A program made the position numbers and the translations under genes. From assembly GCF_001411495.1 (NCBI RefSeq), contig NZ_CP012982.1:2604001-2668000 (forward strand): a stretch of 64,000 nt of DNA, given 5' to 3'. Each line of letters opens with the position of its first letter. The first letter of the stretch is position 1. This DNA comes from Burkholderia cepacia ATCC 25416 (lineage in GTDB: Bacteria; Pseudomonadota; Gammaproteobacteria; Burkholderiales; Burkholderiaceae). The notes below the pieces were generated by a model, which worked only from the letters and a program-made list of their open reading frames with translations, had not been told where the DNA came from and searched no databases. Positions 33,466 to 42,099 of the stretch are shown one piece after another.

Positions 33466-34674
33466 ATGAGAATCGGAAGACGACTGGCCGCGGCCGCGGC
33501 CACGCTCGGGTGCATGCACGCACACGCGCAGACCTCCGGCAGCGTGACGCTGTACGGCACCGTGGACACCGGCATCATCTACTCGACGAACCAGCAGTTC
33601 ACGCGCGCCGACGGCAGCACGGGCGGCGGCCATGCGTGGCAGATGGGCGGCGGCAACCTCGTGCCGTCGCGCTTCGGTTTCCAGGGGGCCGAGCCGCTCG
33701 GCGGCGGGCTCGACGCGGTGTTCACGCTCGAGCAGCAGTTTCTGTCCGCGAACGGGCAGGCGCTGCAGGGCGGCACGGCGTTCAGCCGGCAGGCGTGGGT
33801 CGGGCTGCGCCAGGACGGGATCGGCACGCTCGGCCTCGGCCGCCAATACGACTCGTACACGGACATGCTCGGCGCGTATGTGTCGAGCAACAACTGGGCG
33901 ACACCGTACGGCTCGCACCTCGGCGACGTCGACAACCTGAACGCCGCATTCAATTTCAACAACGCGGTGAAGTTCACCAGCGCCGATTTCAACGGCTTCA
34001 CGTTCGGCGGCACGTTCAGCTTCGGCGGGCAGGCCGGCGATTTCTCCGCGAAGCGCGGCTATGCGGTGGCCGCGACGTACACGCGCGCGCCGGTGGCGTT
34101 CTCGGTCGGCTACCTCGACCTGCACCAGCCGCTCGACGCGGCGCTCGGCGGCGCGAGCGGCTATATCGGCGATTTCGCGTGCAGCAACCCGGGCGCGATG
34201 TACTGCCTGCTGCAGGATGCCGGTTCGATGCGCGCGTTCGGTGCGGGCGGGTCGGTCACGTTCGGTGCGGCGACGATCGCGCTCACCTACACGCATACGC
34301 GCCTCGGCGACAGCCGCTACTTCTCGACCGCCGCGCAGCCGCGCACGCAGGCGTTCACGTTCGACATCGGCGAACTGAACGCCACGTACCTGTTCACGCC
34401 GGCGCTGCAGGGCGGCATCGCGTACATCTTCAACGCCGCGCATACCGACGGGCGCGGCACGACGCGGTTCCACCAGGTGAACGTCGGCACGAACTACAGC
34501 CTGTCGAAGCGCACGGCGCTGTACGCGGTCGCGATCGGCCAGATCGCGAGCGGGACGGGGCTCGGCACCGACGCGAACGGCAACGCGGTGAACTACGCGC
34601 AGATTCCGGTGCTCGCGAACAGCAACTCGAGCCGGCAACTGGCGGTGATGGCCGGGATCCGCGTGAATTTCTGA
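33466..34674 (+). CDS. Gram-negative trimeric porin (OmpC-like, Burkholderiales type)
   Basis: A 402-residue outer-membrane porin. A signal peptide (MRIGRRLAAAAATLGCMHAHA) is followed by the typical first strand SVTLYGTVDTGIIYST and the segments SRFGFQGAEPLGGGLDAVF and RQAWVGLRQDGIGTLGLGRQ. It ends in a C-terminal phenylalanine (IRVNF) recognised by the BAM complex. The start at 33466 follows a purine-rich GGGGCGGGAC stretch. With the shared motif upstream it probably supplies outer-membrane entry for the substrate of the amine pathway. Confidence 0.9.
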   Translation: MRIGRRLAAAAATLGCMHAHAQTSGSVTLYGTVDTGIIYSTNQQFTRADGSTGGGHAWQMGGGNLVPSRFGFQGAEPLGGGLDAVFTLEQQFLSANGQALQGGTAFSRQAWVGLRQDGIGTLGLGRQYDSYTDMLGAYVSSNNWATPYGSHLGDVDNLNAAFNFNNAVKFTSADFNGFTFGGTFSFGGQAGDFSAKRGYAVAATYTRAPVAFSVGYLDLHQPLDAALGGASGYIGDFACSNPGAMYCLLQDAGSMRAFGAGGSVTFGAATIALTYTHTRLGDSRYFSTAAQPRTQAFTFDIGELNATYLFTPALQGGIAYIFNAAHTDGRGTTRFHQVNVGTNYSLSKRTALYAVAIGQIASGTGLGTDANGNAVNYAQIPVLANSNSSRQLAVMAGIRVNF

Positions 34675-34810
34675 CCGGGGCGGAGGCACGGAGCGGCAGG
34701 CGGGGCGGGGCTGCCGGGCACGGCGGCGGCCGTTCCCGCCGCGTGCCATAAATTCTTAACGATCGGCGTGAACAATGGCGTTCGCTTCAGGCGGCCAGAA
34801 GCGTCGCCCG

Positions 34811-34830
34811 CGTTGCACACGTGTGCAACG
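34811..34830. promoter_or_regulatory. Perfect 20-bp palindrome, probable LacI-family operator
   Basis: CGTTGCACACGTGTGCAACG is a perfect palindrome with a central CG, the typical form of LacI/GalR-family operators. It lies 40 bases before the substrate-binding protein start. The LacI-type gene at 37967-39004 is the obvious candidate to bind it. I saw no second copy in the window. Confidence 0.75.
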
Positions 34831-34869
34831 CCTGGCCGTCCCGCCACCACGCCGAACGAGAGAGACCTC

Positions 34870-36108
34870 ATGACCTTGCTGAGCCGCCTGCGCGCGCTGT
34901 CCGCCGCCGTTGCGCTGTCCCTTGCCGCCTCGCACGCCTTCGCGGCGGATCTCGTCATCGCGGGCCGCGACGACATCTACGGCAAGGGGCTGGCCGACGC
35001 CGTCGCCGGCTTCAACAAGCTGCACCCGGGCACCGAGATCGAATTGCTCAAGCTGCCGAACGCGAACCTGTACCAGAAGCTCAAGCTGTCGATGCGCGAA
35101 GGCACCGGCGCGTACGACCTCGTGATGATGGACGACACGTGGGCGCCCGAATTCATCGGCAACGGCTGGCTGAAGCCGCTGCCGGCATCGCTCGCGGACG
35201 CCGACCTCGTGCCGTCCGCCGTCGCGCTCGGCCGCAACGCGGCCGGTGCGCTGTATGCGCTGCCGATCGTCGGCAACGTCGAGATGTTCGCGTACCGCAA
35301 GGACCTGCTCGCGAAATACAAGCTGCAGCCGCCGCGCAACTGGGACGACGTGCTGAAGATCGCGCAGACCGTCGGCGGCGCGGACAAGAGCGTGTCGGGT
35401 GTCGTGTTCCGCGGGACCAAGGGCAATCCCGTCGTCACAGGCTTCCTGCCGATCCTGTGGGCCTACGGCGGCGACGTGTTCGACCGAGCCGGCAACGTGA
35501 CGATCGATTCGCGCGAGGCGCAGGCCGCGCTGAAGACCTTTCTCGCGCTGAAGGCGTCCGCGCCGAAGGACGTCGATGTCTACGGCGCAGCGGAAGTGCG
35601 CGACGCGCTGCAGCGCGGCACGGCCGCGCAATCGATCGAAGTGTGGCCGGCGTGGGTGCCGGCGCTCGACGATCCGAAGCAGTCGCGCGTGGTCGGGCAG
35701 ATCGCGCTGCAGCCGCCGCCCGGGCAGACTGCCGGCCCGGCGCCGATGCTCGGCATCTGGCAGATGGGCATTCCGAAGGACGCGCCGCACGCGAAGCTCG
35801 CGCAGGACTTCCTCGCGTACCTGACCAACCGCGACACGCAGACGCGCCTCGCCGGCATCGGCATTCCGCCGACCCGCCGCAGCGTGTTCAACGATCAGGC
35901 GCTGGTGCGCCAGTATCGCTGGTATCCGGATCAGCTGAAGGCGCTCGAGGCCGGCCGTGCGCGGCCGCGCGTGAAGGACTGGCAGCAGGTCGAGAGCATT
36001 CTCGGCGACCAGCTTCAACTCGCGCTGACGGGGCAGGCCGCACCCGACGCCGCGCTGCGCCAGGCGCAGCAGAAGATCGCGCAGGCGACGGCCGCGGCCG
36101 GCAAGTGA
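34870..36108 (+). CDS. ABC transporter substrate-binding protein, sugar type (family 1)
   Basis: A 412-residue periplasmic binding protein with a cleavable signal peptide (MTLLSRLRALSAAVALSLAA ending SHAFA-AD). The mature part has the MalE/UgpB-like pattern ATG-side GRDDIYGKGLADAVAGFNKL, YDLVMMDDTWAPEFIGNGWL and MLGIWQMGIPKDAPH. It should deliver a carbohydrate or polyol to the two downstream permeases. A perfect palindromic operator lies 40 bases upstream. The permease gene starts 34 bases after its stop. Confidence 0.9.
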   Translation: MTLLSRLRALSAAVALSLAASHAFAADLVIAGRDDIYGKGLADAVAGFNKLHPGTEIELLKLPNANLYQKLKLSMREGTGAYDLVMMDDTWAPEFIGNGWLKPLPASLADADLVPSAVALGRNAAGALYALPIVGNVEMFAYRKDLLAKYKLQPPRNWDDVLKIAQTVGGADKSVSGVVFRGTKGNPVVTGFLPILWAYGGDVFDRAGNVTIDSREAQAALKTFLALKASAPKDVDVYGAAEVRDALQRGTAAQSIEVWPAWVPALDDPKQSRVVGQIALQPPPGQTAGPAPMLGIWQMGIPKDAPHAKLAQDFLAYLTNRDTQTRLAGIGIPPTRRSVFNDQALVRQYRWYPDQLKALEAGRARPRVKDWQQVESILGDQLQLALTGQAAPDAALRQAQQKIAQATAAAGK

Positions 36109-36142
36109 CGGCGCACCTCGCGATGTCGTCCAGAACCCGCGC

Positions 36143-37012
36143 ATGAAAGCCTTTGGCCGCAGCCTGCCGTTCGTCGCACTGCTCGGGCCCGCGCTGCTGG
36201 TGCTCGCCGCGCTCGCGCTGTATCCGGTCGTGCAGGTGCTGATCGATTCGTTCTGCCACGTCGACTACTCGGCCGGCCGCCGCGCATTCGCGGGGCTCGC
36301 GAACTATCGCGCGGTGCTCGGCGACGACGCGTTCACGGCCGGCTTCGGCAACACGCTGCGCTTCACGATCGTCGCGTCGCTCGCCGAAGTCGCGCTGGGT
36401 TTCGGTCTTGCGCTGCTGTTCGTGCGCGCGTTTCCGGGGCGGCGCATCGCGCTGCCGCTCGCGATCCTGCCGATGATGCTGTCCACGCTCGTGTGCTCGG
36501 CGATCTGGCGCAACTGGCTCAACTTCGACGGCTTCCTGAACGCGCTCCTCGCGGCGTTCGGCGTCGAAGGCGTGCGCTGGCTGTCCGATCCGCATCTCGC
36601 GTTGTGGTCGCTCGCGCTCGTCGACGTGTGGCAGTGGACGCCGATGGCCTTCCTGATCGTGCTGGCCGGGTTGCAGTCGATCCCGCAGGAACTGTACGAA
36701 GCCGCGCGCACCGACGGCGCGAGCGAGTGGCAGTGCCTGCGCGACATCACGCTGCCGCTCGCGGCGCCGCAGATCGGCCTCGCGCTGCTGCTGCGCTCGA
36801 TCGACACGTTCAAGCTGTTCGACAAGGTCTATGCGCTGACGGGCGGCGGCCCCGGCAACGCGACGCAGACGCTGTCGACCTATATCTACGACACGGGCTT
36901 CCGCTTCTTCAACGTCGGGCCGGCGAGCGCCGCGTCGGTGCTGATGCTCGCGGCGTCCGCGCTGCTGGTCTCGGGGTATGTATGGCAGACGGTTCGCAAG
37001 CGGCGCGCATGA
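36143..37012 (+). CDS. ABC sugar transporter permease (MalF/UgpA type)
   Basis: A 289-residue inner-membrane protein with six helices. The EAA loop that contacts the ATPase is visible (ELYEAARTDGASEWQCLRDI followed by TLPLAAPQI), and the C-terminal part has LTGGGPGNATQTLSTYIYD. It forms a heterodimer with the next gene product. The next gene's ATG overlaps this stop (ATGA). No ATPase gene is present in the operon. Confidence 0.9.
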   Translation: MKAFGRSLPFVALLGPALLVLAALALYPVVQVLIDSFCHVDYSAGRRAFAGLANYRAVLGDDAFTAGFGNTLRFTIVASLAEVALGFGLALLFVRAFPGRRIALPLAILPMMLSTLVCSAIWRNWLNFDGFLNALLAAFGVEGVRWLSDPHLALWSLALVDVWQWTPMAFLIVLAGLQSIPQELYEAARTDGASEWQCLRDITLPLAAPQIGLALLLRSIDTFKLFDKVYALTGGGPGNATQTLSTYIYDTGFRFFNVGPASAASVLMLAASALLVSGYVWQTVRKRRA

Positions 37013-37869
37013 CAGCGCAATCCGCAGGCATTTCGCGCGCGCGCACGGGCGCCGCATTCGGCCGCGCATTGCCCTGGGCGCTGCGCATCGCCGCGCTCGC
37101 GCTGTTGCTGCTGCCGTGCCTGTGGATGGCCGGCGCGGCCTTCATGCCGACGCTCGAACGTCTCGATCATCCGATGCGGATCTGGCCGGCCGCGCCGACC
37201 TTCGCGCATTTCGCATCGGTTTGGTCCAACGGCATCGGCGCGCCGCTCTTCAATTCGCTGCTGGTCGGCTTCGGCACGACGCTCTTCGCGCTGGCGCTCG
37301 CGTTTCCGGCCGCGTACGCGCTCGTGCGGCTGCGGTTTCCGGCGCGGCTCGACCTGCTGTTCCTGATGCTCGTGCTTGCGTTGAAGCTGATGCCGCCGAT
37401 CACGATCGCGGTGCCGCTGTTCGCGCTCGCGAAACGGCTGCACCTGCTCGATTCGACGCCCGGCCTGATGCTCGCGTATCAGATCTATGCGCTGCCGATG
37501 GCGATCTGGATGCTGCTCGCGTTCGTGCGCGACGTGCCGATCGAATACGAGGAAGCGGCCTGCATCGACGGCGCGGGGCTGGCTCGACGGCTGGTGCAGA
37601 TCGTGCTGCCGCTGTGCGCGCCGGGCCTGATCGCGACCGCGATCTTCGTGTTCATCGCCGCTTGGAACGAATTCCTGATCGCGCTGCTGTTCGTGTCGAC
37701 GCCGAGCCGCTTCACGCTGCCGCTCGCGATCGCCGGCTACGTGACGGAGAACGGGATCGACTGGGGCGACCTGATGAGCGCGGGGCTGATGGCGTCGCTG
37801 CCCACGCTGGCCGTGGCCGGCTATGTGCAGCGCTACCTGCTGCGCGGGTTCGCGGGCGGGTTGAAGTGA
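37009..37869 (+). CDS. ABC sugar transporter permease (MalG/UgpE type)
   Basis: A 286-residue six-helix permease, the second half of the translocation pore. The N-terminal helix is ALRIAALALLLLPCLWMAGA, and the EAA loop reads YEEAACIDGAGLARRLVQIV followed by LPLCAPGL. Translation is coupled to the upstream permease. The operon ends here; 97 bases later a LacI regulator converges on it. An ATPase of the MalK/UgpC class must be supplied from elsewhere for the importer to work. Confidence 0.9.
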   Translation: MTAQSAGISRARTGAAFGRALPWALRIAALALLLLPCLWMAGAAFMPTLERLDHPMRIWPAAPTFAHFASVWSNGIGAPLFNSLLVGFGTTLFALALAFPAAYALVRLRFPARLDLLFLMLVLALKLMPPITIAVPLFALAKRLHLLDSTPGLMLAYQIYALPMAIWMLLAFVRDVPIEYEEAACIDGAGLARRLVQIVLPLCAPGLIATAIFVFIAAWNEFLIALLFVSTPSRFTLPLAIAGYVTENGIDWGDLMSAGLMASLPTLAVAGYVQRYLLRGFAGGLK

Positions 37870-37966
37870 CGCCGATGCAGGGCGGCGGTGCGCCGCGCGG
37901 CAGGCACCGCTGCGCGCTCGCGCCTGTCATGCAACCCGTTGGCGCGCGCGTGCGCACCGCACGTCG

Positions 37967-39004
37967 CTACGCCGGACGGCCGGCGCAGCTGTGACGAACG
38001 ACGCAGGTCACCGGCACGACCCGCGTGCGCGATGCGCCGGCGAACGCCTGCATCCGCTCGGCGAGCATGTCGACGGCCGCGTTCGCGAGGCCTTGCGTAT
38101 CCTGACGGAGCGTCGTCAGCGCATAGCCGTCGAATGCGGCGGCAGGAATGTCGTCGAAGCCGATGACGCGCAAGTCTTCCGGCACGCGCAGCCCGAACTG
38201 CTGGCGCGCGGTGTCGATCAAGCCCAACGCGAGCAGGTCGGACGAGCAGAACACGCCGTCCGGAACGGTGTCGCCGGACAGCAGATGTCGTGCCGCTTCG
38301 ACACCGCATGCGTATGTGTCGGACGGCGTGTCTTGAATCCGTACGCTTGCAGCGCGATCGGTATCGCCGTGACGACGCAGCGCTTCGACGAACGCAGCGG
38401 CACGCGCGTTCGCACTGTAGCTCGCGTTGCGCGGCCCGACGAACGCAACCCGGCGCGCGCCCGCCTGCGCGAGCATTCGCGCGGCATGCGCGGCGCCCGC
38501 CGCGTTGTCGCTCACGACGATATCCGCGCCCGGCAGGTTCGCGTCGCGGTTGATCATCACGACCGGGATCCGGTGTTCGAGATACTGCTGCGCGACCGAC
38601 AGCGGCGGCGACGCGGACGTCATCACGAGGCCCGCGATCCGGTAGCTGAGCAGTTGCTCGAGCGATTGCCGGACCTGGCGCGGGTCTTCCGCATTGGTCA
38701 CGAGCGGCGTGAGCGCGCGCTGCCCGAGGGCGGCCATCAGGTCCGACAGCAGCCGCGCGCGAAACGGATTCTCGAACCCGGCCGTCACGACGCCGATCAT
38801 GCTGCTGCGCTGCGTGATCATGTCGCGCGCGATCAGGTTGACCTGGTAGCCGAGCGCGCGCGCGGCGATCATCACGCGCTCACGCGTTTGCGGTGCGATG
38901 CTCGCCGTCGGCGAGAATGCACGCGACACCGCGGAGCGCGATACGCCGGCGCGCGCCGCGACATCCGACGCCGTCACCCACGGTTTTCTTTCCTTGTCAT
39001 TCAT
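37967..39004 (-). CDS. LacI-family transcriptional regulator
   Basis: A 345-residue repressor-type protein. The N-terminal helix-turn-helix and hinge region read VTASDVAARAGVSRSAVSRA, then ERVMIAARALGYQVN. A periplasmic-binding-like effector domain follows (IGVVTAGFENPFRARLLSDL) and ends VVRHSCAGRPA. It converges on the ABC operon and probably represses it through the palindrome at 34811-34830. Its start lies only six bases from the divergent PI-PLC gene, so both promoters would have to sit inside the opposite coding regions. Confidence 0.9.
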   Translation of the reverse strand: MNDKERKPWVTASDVAARAGVSRSAVSRAFSPTASIAPQTRERVMIAARALGYQVNLIARDMITQRSSMIGVVTAGFENPFRARLLSDLMAALGQRALTPLVTNAEDPRQVRQSLEQLLSYRIAGLVMTSASPPLSVAQQYLEHRIPVVMINRDANLPGADIVVSDNAAGAAHAARMLAQAGARRVAFVGPRNASYSANARAAAFVEALRRHGDTDRAASVRIQDTPSDTYACGVEAARHLLSGDTVPDGVFCSSDLLALGLIDTARQQFGLRVPEDLRVIGFDDIPAAAFDGYALTTLRQDTQGLANAAVDMLAERMQAFAGASRTRVVPVTCVVRHSCAGRPA

Positions 39005-39010
39005 CGATTC

Positions 39011-39931
39011 ATGATTCCTTCGAGCCACGATACGTGCACGCCGCCTGCCGACTGGATGTCGGCGCTCGACGACGCGCGGCCGCTGCATACGCTGACCCTA
39101 CCGGGCAGCCATGACACCTGTGCGTATACGGTCGACGATGCGCTCGTGCGCACGCAACGCGCGCCGCTCGATGCGCAGCTCGCGCACGGCGTGCGGCTGC
39201 TCGACATCCGCTGCCGGCACGTGCGCGACGCGTTCGACATTCATCACGGCGGCATCGCGCTCGGCATGACGTTCGACGACGTGCTGGCCGATTGCATGCG
39301 TTTTCTCGACGAACATCCGCGCGAATGCATCGTGATGTCGGTGAAGGACGAATGGCCGGCGCACGCGTGCACACGCAGTTTCGATGCGACGTTCGATGCG
39401 CATCGCGCGCGGCATCCGCGGCTGCGCTGGCATGCCGGCGGCACGCTGCCCGCGCTCGGCGACGTGCGCGGCGCGATCGTGCTGCTGCGGCGCTTTCGCA
39501 GCAGCCGGCCGCTCGGCATCGACCTGACCGCGTGGCCCGACAACGCGACGTTCACGATCGATCATCCCGACGGCGCGTTCGTGATCCAGGACGAATATCG
39601 CGTGCCGGTGGCGGCATCGATCGGCTGGAAGTGGCGTGCGATCGACGCGCTGCTGACGGACCTGCCGTCGCCGGACAGTGGCCGCTGGGCGATCAATTTC
39701 TGCAGCGGGACCGGCATGGGCGCGAATCCGTCGGTCGTTGCCCACGGCGACGGCAGGGTGCAGGGCATTCATGCGCGGCTGGCCGCACGGCTGCGCGAGC
39801 AGCGCGGCCCGTGCGGCGCGATGCTGCTCGATTTCTGCGATGACGACGATTGGGCGCTGGTGCGCGCGCTGATCGCGTGCAACGATCACGCGCCGGTGCC
39901 GGGTGGGTGGCGCAAGGCGTTTCGCTGTTAG
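39011..39931 (+). CDS. PI-PLC-X-domain phospholipase-like protein
   Basis: A 306-residue protein of the bacterial phosphatidylinositol-specific phospholipase C group. The two catalytic histidines are present: H34 in LPGSHDTCAY and H79 in IHHGG, with a metal-independent pattern and VMSVKDEW after the second strand. Such enzymes cleave inositol lipids or GPI anchors. No signal peptide is visible, which is unusual for a secreted lipase. The first 15 residues echo SHDTC by chance and no ribosome binding site precedes the ATG; a start at 39056 is possible. Confidence 0.8.
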   Translation: MIPSSHDTCTPPADWMSALDDARPLHTLTLPGSHDTCAYTVDDALVRTQRAPLDAQLAHGVRLLDIRCRHVRDAFDIHHGGIALGMTFDDVLADCMRFLDEHPRECIVMSVKDEWPAHACTRSFDATFDAHRARHPRLRWHAGGTLPALGDVRGAIVLLRRFRSSRPLGIDLTAWPDNATFTIDHPDGAFVIQDEYRVPVAASIGWKWRAIDALLTDLPSPDSGRWAINFCSGTGMGANPSVVAHGDGRVQGIHARLAARLREQRGPCGAMLLDFCDDDDWALVRALIACNDHAPVPGGWRKAFRC

Positions 39932-40884
39932 CGAAGATGGGCGGTGAAGAATGCGAGCGCCTTGGCATCGAGCATCGCGTGGAATGCCGCGCGGTCGAAT
40001 CCCTTCGCATCGGTGCAGACTTCAGGCGAGTCGTGCGCCAGTTGTTCGGGGCACGGCGCGAGAAATGCGAAGTGCGCGGAATTCGGCACGACGTGGAATT
40101 CCGGCCGTCGCGGCAGCAGGCCGGCCAGCGCGGGGGCCGAATCCGGCTCCACGCCGTCGCCGCCCGCTTCGGACGCCCAGAGCTGGATCGGCGCGTGCAC
40201 GTCCTTCAGCGTTTCGGCGGTCGGGAATTCGTCGAGCGGGTCGGCGAGCACGTAGGCCTTGATCCTCGGATCGTGCGTCAGCGGTTGGCGCGGCAGGTCG
40301 TGGTCGCGGATCTGCTTGCAGATCGGCCAGGTCGGGTCCGGGCAGGCCACGTGCGCATGCACGAAATCCGGATTCGCGCCGGCCAGCACGAGGCCCGTAT
40401 AACCGCCGCGCGAGAAGCCGAAGAAGCCGATCCGCGCGGGATCGACATGCGCGGCATCGGGCGCGTTGGCCAGCATGTAGTCGATCAGGCGCTTGATGTC
40501 CGCCGGACGCTCGGCAAATTCCCGCAGGTCGGCCGCGTGGCTCATGTCGGCATGCGTGTCGCCGGGATGATTGATCGCCGCGACGACGAAGCCGGCGTCG
40601 GCGAGCGTTTCGGCGAGGTCGTGATGGCCGAAGTACGTGCCGGCGTGACCGTGCGAGATCACGACGAGCGGCAGCTTGTCGCCGACGGTCGGGCAGTCGC
40701 GTTGCCCTTTCAATTCGAAAGGCCCGATCGTGAGCGTCCGGGCGGCGTCCGCGCAGGGTGTCCATACGACTGCCTTCAGTGCGGGGCCGCCGGCGTCGGC
40801 CGGAATCCGGACGAACTTGATGCCGGCCGCGTGCGCGAGCGTGGCGGCCAGGCAGAGGAGGACAGCCGAAAGCCAGGTTCGCAT
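39928..40884 (-). CDS. Exported dienelactone-hydrolase-like alpha/beta hydrolase
   Basis: A 318-residue protein with a signal peptide (MRTWLSAVLLCLAATLAHAA). The oxyanion segment is PLVVISHGHAGTYFGH, the nucleophile Ser lies in FFGFSRGGYTG, and a late His in PNSAHFAFL completes the likely triad. It resembles platelet-activating-factor acetylhydrolase/dienelactone-hydrolase-type esterases, with a periplasmic or secreted location. Its stop shares bases with the convergent PI-PLC gene stop. The substrate is unknown. Confidence 0.85.
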   Translation of the reverse strand: MRTWLSAVLLCLAATLAHAAGIKFVRIPADAGGPALKAVVWTPCADAARTLTIGPFELKGQRDCPTVGDKLPLVVISHGHAGTYFGHHDLAETLADAGFVVAAINHPGDTHADMSHAADLREFAERPADIKRLIDYMLANAPDAAHVDPARIGFFGFSRGGYTGLVLAGANPDFVHAHVACPDPTWPICKQIRDHDLPRQPLTHDPRIKAYVLADPLDEFPTAETLKDVHAPIQLWASEAGGDGVEPDSAPALAGLLPRRPEFHVVPNSAHFAFLAPCPEQLAHDSPEVCTDAKGFDRAAFHAMLDAKALAFFTAHLR

Positions 40885-41216
40885 GTAGATTCCCGGGGCG
40901 TGCGCGAGGCGGGCCGCCATCGCGACTCGCCGTATCCTGACGAAAATTGGCGGTCGTGTACAGCGGTGTCGATCGGCGAGCGGATACCGGTCTGCGTACC
41001 GGCGCAGGCGAATGACGATAAATTGTCCAGGGTTCGTTCGCGACACTTCGTAACGAACTCGACGATGCAAGCGTACATGCGTCGGGGCTGCGCTCGGCCG
41101 TGGTGTGGAGGCGTTGAGCCGCCTGAATGAGGATGCGTTGCGACCGGATGAGTCCGGTGAGGGCGTCAGCGTGGGTCGTCATTGCTAGAATCACCGCGCT
41201 TTCACGGGGATTTCTC
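40885..41216. other. Lower-GC gap with possible coding debris
   Basis: No intact gene is seen in these 332 bases. Two adjacent plus-strand frames look coding-like near 41045-41190 (FATLRNELDDASVHASGLRS, then VEALSRLNEDALRPDESGEG), as if one frame had suffered a shift; no family is recognised. TAGAAT (41186-41191) is a candidate -10 for the following gene pair, without a clear -35. Confidence 0.35.
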
Positions 41217-41678
41217 ATGACGCAATGCAAGACTTTTTACGCGGCATTCAGGGACAACATGGATGCCCTCGGGTTACCCGCACCGGCAAGCTTGTTCGCT
41301 GCGCAGCAAACCGCAACGGGCACGCTCGTAACTATTCTCGGTACGCTCAAAACGCTCGGCCCGACTGCCACCGTCGGCGAACTGATCGGAGCGACGACCG
41401 GACTGGAACTGCTGGCAGCCGCGTCCGCACTCGGCGCGAGCTTTTACGTCGGAGCAGCGATCGGCAGCTTGATCGTTGCTGCGAACGCATCGATGGTGTG
41501 CAGCAGGCATGACATGGCCGCCGTCGACGGGGTTCGTATCTGGGCGGGCCGTCGTGGCCTGGCGGTTCCGCAAGATGTCTGTCGCGTGATCGAACGGTAT
41601 CCGGAGGTGCTTCGACCCACGCAAAACAGCGTGACGTTTGCGATCCGTGCGCGCGCAATCGGGAGGGTGGCCGCATGA
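41217..41678 (+). CDS. Unknown 153-residue protein with glycine-zipper-like hydrophobic core; candidate membrane-active toxin
   Basis: The protein has a short amphipathic N-terminus (MTQCKTFYAAFRDNMDALGL), a central Gly/Ala/Thr-rich region from about 30 to 92 containing LLAAASALGASFYVGAAIGS and LIVAANASM, and a basic C-terminal domain. There is no cleavable signal. Small Gly-zipper proteins of this layout include ion-selective pore-forming type VI effectors. Its stop overlaps the start of a two-helix membrane protein gene (ATGA), as in toxin/immunity pairs. GC is visibly lower than in flanking genes. Function is inferred only; it could be a structural membrane protein. Confidence 0.6.
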   Translation: MTQCKTFYAAFRDNMDALGLPAPASLFAAQQTATGTLVTILGTLKTLGPTATVGELIGATTGLELLAAASALGASFYVGAAIGSLIVAANASMVCSRHDMAAVDGVRIWAGRRGLAVPQDVCRVIERYPEVLRPTQNSVTFAIRARAIGRVAA

Positions 41679-41875
41679 GCAGGATTGCCGACAGGATTGG
41701 ATTGATCGCCGCGGCCGTTGTCGTCGCTGCTGTTGCGTGGGCGTTGCTTCACTATTCGGGGAACTGGTTTTTCCCCGTTGCGGCGCTCATCGCATTGGTT
41801 GCATTGCTCGCCGACAATCAACGCTTGAGGAAGCGCTTGCTTGACTTGGGGGAGGACCCACGCTCACGGAAGTAA
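41675..41875 (+). CDS. Small two-helix membrane protein, candidate immunity partner
   Basis: A 66-residue protein with two transmembrane helices (LIAAAVVVAAVAWALLHYSG and NWFFPVAALIALVALLA) and a basic cytosolic tail (RLRKRLLDLGEDPRSRK). Its ATG overlaps the stop of the preceding gene, giving tight translational coupling. Immunity proteins against pore-forming effectors are often small polytopic membrane proteins encoded just downstream, which is the reason for the suggestion. No family is recognised. Confidence 0.55.
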   Translation: MSRIADRIGLIAAAVVVAAVAWALLHYSGNWFFPVAALIALVALLADNQRLRKRLLDLGEDPRSRK

Positions 41876-41920
41876 CGTGTCCTGCACGTCAGGCGGCGCA
41901 GGATAGGCACGTAACGCAAT

Positions 41921-42087
41921 GAACGTTCATTCGAGATCCGGACTGAGGCCGATTACGATGCCGCTTTGAAGGCGGTGTCCGCGCTTGTCGATACCGATCC
42001 GGTGCCTGGCTCGCCGGATGGTGACGAACTGGAGATTCCAGGGATCCCGATCGAGCGCTACGAAAGCGAACACTTTTCGGTTGAAGG
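41921..42087 (+). pseudogene. Fragment of a HigA-like antitoxin gene
   Basis: The frame reads EIRTEADYDAALKAVSALVD and then LEIPGIPIERYESEHF, the N-terminal region typical of HigA-family antitoxins (EADY..AL..., then a LEILG..VERYE..H pattern). Two Leu-to-Pro changes (IPGIP) break the helix, and no initiator fits well. The helix-turn-helix that should follow is missing: sequence identity ends near 42087, where a lysE-like fragment begins on the other strand. No higB toxin gene is adjacent. Confidence 0.6.
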
Positions 42088-42099
42088 CGCCGAATCCGA

